Notes under the pieces: generated by a model
Seen by the model: the letters and a program-made list of their open reading frames with translations, nothing else
Database searches by the model: none
Told to the model about the DNA's origin: nothing
Translations under genes and position numbers: made by a program
NCBI GenBank assembly: GCA_903813345.2
Contig: CAIIXF020000012.1
Location: forward strand, 599,318 to 663,317
Direction of reading: 5' to 3'
DNA from: Owenia fusiformis
Lineage: Eukaryota; Annelida; Polychaeta; Sabellida; Oweniidae
Length of the DNA stretch: 64,000 nt
In this document: positions 1-11,100 of the stretch, one piece after another
How positions within the stretch are numbered: position 1 is the first letter of the stretch
Layout of the letters: every line of letters starts with the position of its first letter

Positions 1-1052
1 GACTTTTAGACAATTTGGTCAAATTATGCAACATGTGTAGCCTTCAAATATAACTTTATTCAAGTAGATGAGAGTATCTAGAACACTTTTGTTATAAGTT
101 CATAGTATTATTTTCTGTCATGTCTGTTCCACATTTTGGGCATCTAATTTCAGTCATAAACTATGTGGTCACTTGCTTCACATATTGAACTTTTCATGTG
201 TTTTTGAAAATATAGGACAGTAGTTTGAAAAGTAAACCACTGAATATTCTAGTTATTCATACATTCTAAAGAATTGTGAACCGTTAATAGGTACACTAAT
301 TTCTGGTAGTCAAAATTACTTCACTCATTTTGTCTACATTATTGAGGAAGGTTACTTCAAACTACATGAACTACCAGCAATATTTTCAGACTAATTCAAT
401 CAGATTGTATCTTTGATACTATATACATACACTTTTTGTGCTAACTAGTACGTGAAAATATACTGTTGAGACTAGATGTCATCAAAACCACCATAGCTAA
501 GGCAAAAAAAGTTGACCTAGAAATATCCTGTTACAGGAATATAAGCAATAATTCATTCTGAGCGTATGACTTACTGACATTCTGTTAAAGGCACGTGTAT
601 ATGGAAATATTTTGAAAATTTCTGGTACAAAATATAGTATGAAGGCATGTGTTTTATTTCTTTGTTTTTTTTCAGGAAATTATCTTTGCATTGCCTTCTT
701 TAAGTAACTGAGTAAGCCTGGTAATTATCTTGTGCCAAGAAAATCTCAGGTTATGCAGACCGAATCCAAAGAACATTATGTTATTTATCAAAAGACATAA
801 AAGTCGGTGCTAGCTATGTACATATTTCTTACTTCAATTTAATCTAAAGACCAGCCTAAGTGTTCTCTCAAAGCCCAAAAGTTGCGGCTGTCTCAAATCG
901 CAGACTTTTTAAATCGACCAGTATTTCAAAAGACAGCTGTAGCTTTGAGAGAATGTTCAAGCTACTGTATATAATCAATTGAGTAGACTACATCCTCTAG
1001 ACGGTATTTTTTGAAATTTAGTTGGAAATACTCAGACTGTAAACGGCCTATG
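1..1052. other. AT-rich sequence, no gene seen
   Basis: No frame with family resemblance, splice-bounded exon or RNA gene was recognised in this stretch. It is ordinary AT-rich sequence running up to the inverted-repeat element that starts at 1053. Confidence 0.6.
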
Positions 1053-2067
1053 TTAAGGCGACGCTATATTAAATAATAAGTACAAAAAATGACTGCCATA
1101 TTTTTTTGATAAAGACACATGTTTTTAAAATCTGTTTACCTTGTATATGAATTGTGTATCTTGACTAATGAAACATGTCAAAGTTAACATCACACATAAA
1201 CGCATTTTTCCAAACTATGAATTGGAGGTGCATGGATCCCCAAAGCTAGCATGAAGAGTGCGAAGTGAGGCTAATTTTTGAAAGTTTCAAGGAGTAGCCT
1301 TGCAACAGTCACACATTTGCAAGAGTCTAAAATTTCCACAAATCATCTTACCTTACCAAGGAACAACGAAGGAGCACGAAAATGTGTACTTCTTGCATTG
1401 TTAGAGTATAATAAAGCTCAAACCATTGTGAATTCTAAATATTTCATGTCCACCATTTTGTTTCCTGGAACTATTTTTTAGTCCAGAGTTATCTTCATTC
1501 ATGTTTCCATTGTTTATCATTCATAAAGCCTCTATCATGTATCTATCATGATAATTACACTGTAATAGATAAAACATACAAGTGATAATCCATGCCACTT
1601 GGTGTAGTCACAAAACTTGCATGAGGATTAATCAGGAAGTCTAGAAGTAGTTCCGGCAAACAAAATGTGGACATGAAATATTTGGAATTTACAATGGTTT
1701 GAGGTTTATTATACTCTAACAATGCAAGAAGTGCACATTTTCATGCTCCTTCGTTGTTCCTGGGAAAGGTAAGATGATTTGTGGAAATTTTAGACTCTTG
1801 CAAATGTGTGACTGTTGCAAGGCTACTCCTTGAAACTTTCAAAAATTAGCCTCACTTCGCACTCTTCATGCTAGCTTTGGGGATCCATGCACCTCCAATT
1901 CATAGTTTGGAAAAATGCGTTTATGTGTGATGTTAACTTTGACATGTTTCATTAGTCAAGATACACAATTCATATACAAGGTAAACAGATTTTAAAAACA
2001 TGTGTCTTTATCAAAAAAATATGGCAGTCATTTTTTGTACTTTTTATTTAATATAGTGTCGCCTTAA
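1053..2067. mobile_element. Long foldback element with TTAA ends
   Basis: Two arms of about 430 bp (roughly 1053-1482 and 1637-2067) are near-perfect reverse complements around a loop of about 150 bp. The outermost bases read TTAAGGCGAC at the left and GTCGCCTTAA at the right. The terminal TTAA could be a target-site duplication, as in piggyBac-type elements, or simply part of the inverted repeat. The short reading frame at 1278-1481 lies inside an arm and has no protein features, so this looks like a non-autonomous foldback element. Confidence 0.75.
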
Positions 2068-2580
2068 ATGTTGTTGTTCAAACATATCTTTTTAATGTAA
2101 ATTATAATTCAAAGTGACTGATGTAGTAAATTAATTTGCATATTTAAATTATCTTTAAGTTCCACTACATGTAGCTTTATCTCTTAGACTAGACAATATG
2201 CTGTGTTACTTTTTATGTCATTTAATTGTACCTTACTACCTAATTGAATTTTCATAATGTTTATTTTATTGAAGTAATGCTTCCTCTAATGAATTGATAA
2301 TTTTGTGCAATACAATTCACCACAATAACCACACGACAGAAAATAAGGAAAACAAACTGAGTTCCGGTCAGTCTGTTGGATACTAATCAATAATGAGGTA
2401 AGAAATATGTGCATAGCTGGTGCAGATATTTTTGGACTTGTGAAATATAACATGTGGTTCTATTGTATACACACCGATAACGTGGGTATTTCCATGAACA
2501 TGTGCCTTTAACACTAATTTGTAAATTCTGCAAACTGATTGCCTATTTCAATGGTAGGAGCAACTTATAACCTTTATATT
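2068..2580. other. Non-coding spacer
   Basis: AT-rich sequence between a foldback element and a G-rich tandem repeat. No gene or structured feature was recognised. Confidence 0.5.
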
Positions 2581-2585
2581 GTTTC

Positions 2586-2790
2586 TCAAGGGGGGATTTT
2601 GCGTGTTTCGGGGGGTATGGATGCAATTTTCCAGGGGAGAGGGGTATGGATGCAAATTTCTGGGGGGGGGGGGGGTATGGATGCAAATTTCCGGGGGGGG
2701 GGTGGTATGGATGCAATTTTCTGGGGGGGGGTAGCAAGAAAAAAAATTCTGGGGGGGGGGTGTCTCAGCCTGTGCATCCATACCCCCCGT
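2586..2790. repeat. G-run minisatellite
   Basis: About five copies of a unit containing TATGGATGCAAATTT are separated by runs of 7-12 G on the plus strand. The reading frames over it (Gly-rich on plus, Pro-rich on minus) are by-products of the repeat. The closely spaced G runs could form G-quadruplexes. Confidence 0.85.
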
Positions 2791-3001
2791 ACATTTTTTA
2801 AATGGAATGGCCCATTCTGTCATTGTTTTGGTTTGTTATTGTTTGTTCGCCTGGTGCACCTTTTTATTTATATGCATGTATAAGACCTCTACGTATGTAT
2901 TGAAGACCCCTGTGTATTCAAACGCTGACAGTAGTCTCTTACATGTACATTTTTATCACAGGAACCTGTATCAACACCTGACAGTGACATCTAGGGCGAA
3001 G

Positions 3002-3746
3002 TTATCCCGTTCCAGGACTATAGTCCTGTACGGAGCCAATACATTTGCCTGTACGATTACAACTTGGGAGAATTATCTACACCCCTTCCACTTAAGAAAC
3101 CTACCTCATACATTCTACAACTCAAAATGTAACTTCTAATATATTGGAACCGCCGATTGTCTGGGTTAGTTGGCAGAACGAGGTCTTTTTGTTTCTTATG
3201 GCTCTTTTGGTCGAAGTTCGATTAAGATGGCGGTTATAACGGAATTTCCCGAACTCTTCCGTAATAGCACGAACTTGGTTTTTCGTTACGTCACTTCCGT
3301 GTAAAATGGATTTGTTTCGGGTAAGAGGGAATTTCGAAAATTTCGGACAATATTTTCAATATTTACTGCCATGTCGACATCCTATGCTCTTAACTGTATA
3401 CCGAATGGTTAAACAATGTTTCTTACCGGAAACAAATCCATTCTACATGGAAGTGAAGTAACGAAAAACCAAGTTCGTGCTATTACGGAAGAGTTCGGGA
3501 AATTCCGTTATAACCGCCATCTTAATCGAACTTCGACCAAAAGAGCCATAAGAAACAAAAAGACCTCGTTCTGCCAACTAACCCAGACAATCGGCGGTTC
3601 CAATATATTAGAAGTTACATTTTGAGTTGTAGAATGCATTGAGGTAGGTTTCTTAAGTGGAAGGGGCGTAGATAATTCTCCCAAGTTGTAATCGTACAGG
3701 CAAATGTATTGGCTCCGTACAGGACTATAGTCCGGGAACAGGATAA
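3002..3746. mobile_element. TTATCCC foldback element, copy 1
   Basis: Near-complete palindrome with arms of about 330 bp. Its ends read TTATCCCGTTCC and GGAACAGGATAA. It is flanked by an exact 8-bp direct repeat GGGCGAAG (2994-3001 and 3747-3754). Two related copies in this window (4061-5095 and 58975-59517) also have duplicated flanks. No transposase is encoded. An 8-bp duplication fits hAT- or P-like enzymes, but the terminal sequence alone does not settle the superfamily. Confidence 0.88.
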
Positions 3747-3887
3747 GGGCGAAGGGGTGTAACGTCGACACCGTTTTGGGGTAACTTCGACATGTGGGGT
3801 AACTTCGACACCTTGTTGTTTATTTGCTCTAATTTCAGATCTAGGGGAAGCCATGTTTTTTTTCTCGCATGGATCGAGATCTCGCGA

Positions 3888-3950
3888 GATTTTAATTTTT
3901 CAAGAAATCAAACATGGCGGAAAACGGAAATTCTACTTCTAATACGTAAG
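3888..3950 (+). promoter_or_regulatory. Promoter-like motif and short exon-like piece in a transposon
   Basis: The centre of the TA-flanked element holds the palindrome TCTCGCGAGA, a known core motif of TATA-less animal promoters. It is followed by ATGGCGG at about 3914 and 11 codons running to a good donor, GTAAGT, at 3946. This looks like a captured promoter plus first exon of a host gene. The source gene is not identified from sequence. Confidence 0.4.
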
Positions 3951-4060
3951 TGTCGAAGTTACCCCGTCCATTATGTCGACATTACCCCACACGTCGACAT
4001 TACACCCCTTCGCCCTATTGGTGACTAGCCTTTCCCAATGGCCATGATGATATCATGGCC

Positions 4061-5095
4061 TTATCTCGTTCCAAGACTATCTCTACGTTCTAGTCTTGCG
4101 AACGTCTTATACTTTTGTCTGTACGATTACAACATGGGAGAATTTTCTACGCTACTTACACTTAAGATACCTATTTCAATAGATTCCTTGGTATTTTAGC
4201 ATTCTTTTTGTGTAGTTGAATCCACAATTGTACAGTTGGGGACAAAAATAAATGACAGGTCGATTTTCGATCACCATTTCCTAATTATGGTCGTCTGAAA
4301 GCCCATAATTTCCAATATTGTCTAGATATATATCCCTTAAAATTTGTATATTTCACATTTTGTATAATCTCATCCACTGATGTACAGTTGGGGACAAAAA
4401 TAAATGACAGGTCGATTTTCGATCACCATTTCCTAATTATGGTAGTCTGAAAGCCCATAATTACCAATATTGTCTAGATACATATCCCTTAAAATTTGTA
4501 TATTTTACATTTTGTATAATCTCATCCACTGATTTATGGCCTCTTGTAAATTCTCTTATTTTTAACATGGGAAATCCTCACTTCAGCAAATCCACCTGTC
4601 ATTTATTTATGTCCCCAACTGTATGGCCTCTTGTAAATTCTCTTATTTTTAACATGGGAAATTCTCACTTCAGCAAATCGACCTGTCATTTATTTATGTC
4701 CCGAACTGTATGGGTTTATCGGCAGAACGAAGAGGTTTTCGTTTTTGATAGCAATATTTGCGTGTAATATTTAACTTATTTCAACCGTCAAATTCCTCCA
4801 TTCAGTTCCCGGCATGCACCAGTCTAAGGGAAATCCCTGGGGAATTCCCCTTCCGACATTTTGAAAATTGCTGATATATTTCCGATGTAAAAACTAAAAT
4901 CTCTTCGTTCTGCCGATAAACCCATACACTTGGCGATCTAACAACATAAAAAGAATTCTAAAATACTCTGGAATGTATCGAGGTAGGTCATTTAATAGTG
5001 CAATGCGTAGTTCATTCTCCGACATTGTAGAAAGACAGGCTTACCAATGATACCGGCGTACGACCACAATCTAAAGGGGTCGTAGGATGCGATAA
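4061..5095. mobile_element. TTATCCC foldback element, copy 2 (diverged)
   Basis: It starts TTATCTCGTTCC and ends GCGATAA, with ATCATGGCC directly repeated on both sides (4052-4060 and 5096-5104). Internal blocks match the family, including the inverted TTCTGCCGATAAACCCA motif at about 4715 and 4908. It is more diverged than the other copies and is interrupted by a separate TA-inserted element (4231-4710). Confidence 0.8.
4231..4710. mobile_element. TA-inserted element with doubled ends
   Basis: Ends read ACAGTTGGGGACAAAAATAA and the inverted TTATTTATGTCCCGAACTGT, with TA at both junctions. The left part is tandemly doubled with a 151-bp offset (starts 4231 and 4382), and the right part with an 87-bp offset (4535 and 4622). 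Comparison with the copy at 58975-59517 shows that it interrupts otherwise continuous sequence. A Tc1/mariner-type non-autonomous element is the best reading. Confidence 0.8.
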
Positions 5096-5104
5096 ATCAT
5101 GGCC

Positions 5105-7260
5105 ATTACGCATACCTATATTTATAATGATGCAGCAGCAAACTGCGATAAACTATGCACCTACCCTATCTTTGAATGCTCCGAAATCACTCTGCTACGT
5201 TTTTAGTGAAGTAATTTGGTATTTCATGAGTAATTAAGAGATTTTTGTCAAAAATTTTGAACTAATTTTGAAACTAAAATCCTATTCATGCGCATGCGCG
5301 TTACTACATGTCAAACTTTTTAACTAACTAGTTTAATAACTTAAACGGACAATTAATTAATTAATTTATTTCTAAAAATGTTCGCGGCAAAACTTCTTTC
5401 TGAGCACGAAAGAATATGATATCTCGCTACACGTTTAGTAGCTTTAGCGAAATCTTATTATAATAATTTCGTTTCCTGGCAGCCTGGTGTTCATATTGAT
5501 TTGCATAACGACCAGAGGAACAAGAATTTCTAAGTTGAAATTGCTTTGACATTATACTTATAGAACGAAGGATTTACGATAATTAAGAAGTCAAGAATTA
5601 CAATTTCAACTGTATAAATGAGACAGGAATGAAGTGAGCTGGTCAAATAAAGGGTAGGTCTCCAACTAACATCATAATTCTAACATTTATGAGTGCCGGT
5701 TTCTGCGACAATCTATTCAATGGTATGCGAGATGTCCCTAGTAGGACGATTAGGGACATCTTGAAGTCTATTGGTGATAGAACCCTAGGAATATTACTCC
5801 TGGTTACATGTTAAAAAAAGCAAAAACTTAACTTCGACATATAAGTGTTACCTGATGAATGGGACCCTCACATGCCTTCCAAGTGGTAGTAAACGAACTC
5901 CAATGTAACTACATCAGCTTATCTTTCCGTCTGATCAACAATAAGTACAGTTATACAAAAATGTAAACGATCTGAAAAAATTCCCAAAAATTTTGCGACT
6001 GCCTTGTCATTTCTGGAAGTTATGATACGTTATATTACCGAACATGTATGAAAATGAAATGTTTGTTCGTTCATTTTACGAGAGCTTCAATAAAATGTGA
6101 ACATCCGAGCATCGAACAAACATTTCATCAGTGAATTCAACTACTTTGAATCTCCGATTATCTTTCTGATTATTCAATAGATTGGATCATATAACTATGC
6201 TTGAGGGCTGATGGAAGATCAGAAGTAGCTAATCAGAAGCTGAGAAACCTTCAGAGTATTCGACTCGTTCGGCGGGCCAATGAAATTTTATCCCTTCCAA
6301 AGCGATGCATCATGGGAGATATTTATGTAAATTACCACCTGAACTCTTATAGCGAATAGGAGTATTGAACCAATTGATTTTTAGCAGATTTAATATTTTC
6401 AAAGTATAGATGTGTTTCAGGCATTGATACATCGCCAGAAACACTTTTGGTGATATCGCGATGTATAGATTAATCTTTACACTAATGCATAGCATTGCAA
6501 TTTTACGTCGCTCAGCATTACAATTTAACATCGCACAGCATTGCCATCTTTTAAAGGCCGTCTCTGTATTCTGGCCTGACATCAAGTTTCCAGCTACTTT
6601 TGCATTTGTTGCTTGAACCTTACTTCTGTTAACCATTACTCCAGTCAGTAACTTGGCTAGACCTCATGGCATGTGAAATACTGTGTACTTAGGAAAAGTT
6701 TGATTCGAGAATTATTTAATTTAAATACTTAAGTATTATTTTCAAAATAATTATTAGAATATTGACATTTCTTATCATATTTAGAAACCATATGCACTTT
6801 TGTATTCCCTAATACTCTTCAAAGTACTTAATAACTCCCAAGGTTTAATGCGGGTCCCATTGCCACAACTTTTCTAAAGAGAGTAGATACACATGCATTA
6901 GATGTTAAAAGAGGGACTAGTAATCAGAATGCTCAGGGAGATTTAAATACAGTTTGTGTTTGATAGTCCTTGGAGACAAACAGAGCCTTGAGCGAATGAT
7001 CTTTTTGCACATTTCAATTTGACATAATAATAATCATTAAGTGATATGTGCCCTCAAGCAAGTTTGTTATCTTTTTTTATTATATACATAGACTGCCAGA
7101 TGATAAGAGGATTTGAGTAATAACAACGCATGTGATTGCACTATTGACTAGCTCATATGAGATTTTAATATTGGTTTTCTGTAAAACATTGTTTTTAAAT
7201 AACAGATTCTAATATCAGCATCTCCATAATATTGCACTTGTTAATGCATTAAGCCTTATA
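5105..7260. other. Long non-coding stretch
   Basis: No supported gene was found. One 14-15 bp inverted repeat (GAAATGTTTGTTCG at about 6057 and its complement at about 6114) could form a hairpin with a loop of about 45 bases. The minus-strand frame at 6310-6636 shows no domain, splice or family signal and is treated as chance. Confidence 0.5.
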
Positions 7261-7267
7261 ATGCAAT

Positions 7268-7360
7268 TGTTGTCAGGGAAGCAATGGTTGTCGGGAAAGC
7301 AATGGTTGTCAGAGAAGCACTGGTTGTCAGGGAAGCAATGGTTGTCAGGGAAACAATGTC
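7268..7360. repeat. 18-bp minisatellite
   Basis: Five imperfect copies of GTTGTCAGGGAAGCAATG in tandem. The unit length is a multiple of three, so frames stay open on both strands, which explains the apparent small proteins here. Confidence 0.88.
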
Positions 7361-8196
7361 TGTTTGTTTTGATAAAACTTAGTGTAATCATAGCAATGGA
7401 ATGCAAAATTGTAAAAAGAACCTTTTCTCCTATTATACAGCATTTAACACATTTGATCCAAAAATCAGTTTTTGAAATGGCGTTTATGTGTTATTTATCC
7501 ACATGCATTGTATTGTAACAATTATACTCCATAAAAAAATTCATGTAAAATCTCAAGAATTAAAAAATGAAAGCATTTGTTAACAAACTTTCTGATCAGG
7601 CCTCATAGTTCTGTTGAAGAATCATAATTTCTTATATCGTCATTGAAAATGAGCTTCATTATGAAGTATTCCCTCCACTTAAAATGTTGTTTTGAGATGT
7701 TGATTTTCTCAAAAATATCTTTTAAATATGAAACTAGCATTTCAAACAATTCAAACAATCAATATATTAAAGATAAGGCTTTAATCGACATTTTAAATAT
7801 TTATATTTTTATGTAAGATAGCTGACAGTAGCAGCAGCTGTACATTTCTCAGCAAATTCTATAACCAATCAACTTCACGCAATTTAATTTAATTGAATTT
7901 AACTACATGTATTTCAATGAAATTCATCTGCAACAAGCTTGAATATTTTCAACAGCTATTGCGATAACTTTGTACCAGTTTGAAATATCATCAACTCATT
8001 ATTCAATCCTGCATTGTGTTAAGTCTATTGCAGTTTTTTGCGAGGGAGTTGTATCTAAAGCACCTGGGGCAATGCATTACAGATAACAGTAAAACTATTG
8101 CCACATTCACTCATAAAGGGCAATAAATTTAAATTGCAAACAGTATTAAATTAAACAATGGTTGACTCAGTATGTTTTTCCGCTTTCTTGTTTCAG
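7361..8196. other. AT-rich sequence before AKAP1-like coding exon 1
   Basis: No separate gene is seen. The TTTCAG acceptor just before 8197 implies a non-coding 5' exon of the AKAP1-like gene somewhere upstream, but it could not be placed from sequence. Confidence 0.5.
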
Positions 8197-8197
8197 T

Positions 8198-11100
8198 ATG
8201 ACACTGAAGACTATTGCCGCATTGACTGGATCTGTCGTGATAGCGCTTGTTGGATTTCTATGGTATAGCAGGGGACGAAAGAAACGGGAAGACGAAGACG
8301 TACATGAACCTGATATAAATCAATCTGTCAATCACATCGTGAAACAGGAAATAAAGCAATCAGGGCCAGCAGAGGACAAGTCTATTGTTGGAAGTCCACA
8401 AGTTGAGGAGTTGATCCCAAAACCAGTTGAAGCTCCATTGTGTTGCAGTAAAGTTCCAAATATGGTCAAACCCGATGAACAGGTTTTGAAGTCAGAGATG
8501 GCCACTTCTCTTTCATCTGAGCCTAATGCAGAACAAGTAGCGCCATCTTTAATTGATGAACCAGCAAATGTTGAACCAGAAGAACCATCGAATGAAGAAG
8601 ATGTGACTGATGCACAAGAAGATATTGACACCGAACATAGATGCAGTGATGCGAATAAAAAAGACAATGAGAAAGACTGGGCAAGTCTAAGTGAAGCTAC
8701 AGAAGAACTGAGTGTTAATGATGACATTGATCAAACAACAAATGTAAGCCTACCAAGAACAAATCATGAAACTTTGGATACGGAATTACACGAACCTCAG
8801 AGCCCTATCCATAGTTCTCCTAATTTAGCATCACCATTAGAATTTGCCAAACGTGAACGCAATCTATCAGAGACTACCCAGAATTCTCAAGGTACCGATT
8901 CCCCTGGAGACCACATGATGACAAGTGTAAATAGCGATGCCGCAAGCGAGGTAAATATTTGAACTAATACTTAATCTTCACAATATTTTTAATGAATGGA
9001 AAATGATAAAGATAAATATGTAAAGCACAACAACCAGCTATAACAAACTAAGTTATCAGGGGAAAGATTATAAAGATAACCTAAAATTATTTTAGCTTAT
9101 AATAGCAATGATGATTTCACTAAATTTCTTAACTATTTTATAAGGTTAACTGAGGACAGATTAATGACAATAATCAAAAATTTAGATGTTATATTACACT
9201 CTTTCAGGAAGGAAAAAAAGATTGTGGTCGTGTTTTTGGTCTGAGTAGAAAATTATCTGACTTATATTAGGGATGGTAGGATGGACTATGAACATTTGTA
9301 TTTATGGTTTAACTCTCTTCCTCCCCCTATAATTAAATTTGAGAAATGTCCGGGTTCTCACTAGGCTTTTAGACTCCGAAGATTCTCCAGAGTCTAAATG
9401 TCTTAAACCTTCTTGCTCCAGAGTCTAATAGCTTTTCCCGAGTCTAAAGTGTTTTTTACGGAGTCTAATTTTACATTTTTGTCACATTATTAGCAGTAAA
9501 ACTCTTGAGAAAATACGTAAAACTGGATACAAACAAGGAATAGGAAGTCAGAAACCTTTCAGAAATAAATATTGGGATTAAAATAGCAAGATAGTCTTAA
9601 GAAGCATGTTGAAAAGTACACTTATAGGATATCTCTGATCTCACATGGGGGAGAAGTAGTCGCAATACCGCAAAAAAAGTAGTCACAATACCGCTAAAAA
9701 TCCGGGGCCTAAAAATTTCCTGGTGAGAACCCTGAATTTTGATTGTTATTACATTTTTATCTCTTTAATTCATTACTGACTATGAATGCATCTTTTATAA
9801 AAACAACTTGTTGCACTTTCATATGATTGTTATGTTTTGAGATGATTTGTAACAGCTGCAATACAGAAATAAATTATTAATAATATCCGAGATAATATTG
9901 AATTTTTCATTTTCACAGTCAAATTAGGTCAACTATAATATGTTGTATTATTATTATCTTGAAAAACAATGGCAAGTTGATCTGATAGGTTGAACAGTTC
10001 TTTTTACAAATAACATTGCTCGGTGTAAAACAGAAAAAATGTAACTTTATCAGAACAGAATGTCAGGTGACAGCTACTCTTTTGGGCCATTATCTGGTCA
10101 TTATAAGATCATATCTGCATAAAAACTGAAAATTTCTATCTTAATCAGACTTACTAGCCCTTGGGCTTTGGACATTTTTCTTGGATTTCTGCCAGCCTAG
10201 CACATTGAAGGCTCGGAGAAATAGTGAAAGTTCTATTTTGAAGAAGCAAACTACTTGAAAGGATATCAGAAAGCTTACATATGATGATAAACCATGACAT
10301 CTCATTTCTTCTCAGCCTTGAAACAGAAATGGCTATGAACATCAGAATGGAGAGCTTACGAGATTGTCTTATTTTATTAATATAACATAGAGTAACCATT
10401 TCAGGTTTCAAATGACAGTGGTAAGGGAGCCTCGATGCCAGATGCAAGCAATCTCCCGAATATATCAGAGAATGAACCAACCACTTTTGAGTTTGATATC
10501 CCGACAGACTTTTGTGGCATGCTGATTGGTCGTCAAGGGCGATCTGTGAAACAGCTCAAGTTTAAGTCTGGAGCGAATATTCTGGTCAGAAGCTGCCCTC
10601 TTACACCAGAGAAGCAAATAGTTACATTAGAAGGTAATATGATAATCTGCCCTCTACATTTAAAAAGGTTATCAATATTAGTTGTATTGGATTCTATGTT
10701 ATAGTTTCATCTCAAGGCCATGACCTTGGTTATAAATTCAGTTATTGATTCATCAGAAATTTCATAAGCAGTTCAGGTAATGCTTCATTTGCTCAAGTTA
10801 TTTTTACTTAAATCTCTTGTTTCCTGCTGCTATTTCTATATTTAAATTGCAAACACCAATAATAATTTTCCTGTTATAAGATTTTATATTGAAATTTAGG
10901 TGCCTGATTATATATAAGCGATATTAACATGTGTATATTTTTGTCACACTTTAAAACAGTACTATGTTGTCATTGTCTTGTGCTGCTGGGCATGGTGTGC
11001 ACATCGTGCAGTTTCCACATAAACCTCTTATCAAAAATTCCTGTTGAACTTGAAATCTTTATAAATGCAAGCGCAGACTAGTGCCAAGATCTGATTTGGA

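Larger units (their letters stand above)
2994..4015. mobile_element. TA-flanked inverted-repeat element, interrupted
   Basis: The outer ends match as inverted repeats (GGGCGAAGGGGTGTAAC at the left once the inner insertion is removed; its complement ends at 4015). TA sits on both sides (2992-2993 and 4016-4017), as expected for a Tc1/mariner-type non-autonomous element. The left end is split by another element (3002-3746). Subterminal blocks of GGGGTAACTTCGACA recur in inverted orientation. The non-repeat centre (about 3815-3948) carries an exon-like piece with a promoter-type motif. Confidence 0.8.

Noticed and set aside
6310-6636. 108-residue minus-strand frame in the first gene-free region
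   Set aside because: No domain, splice signal or neighbouring exon; treated as chance.
8332-8727. 131-residue Ser-rich minus-strand frame
   Set aside because: Shadow of AKAP1-like exon 1; no family or splice support.
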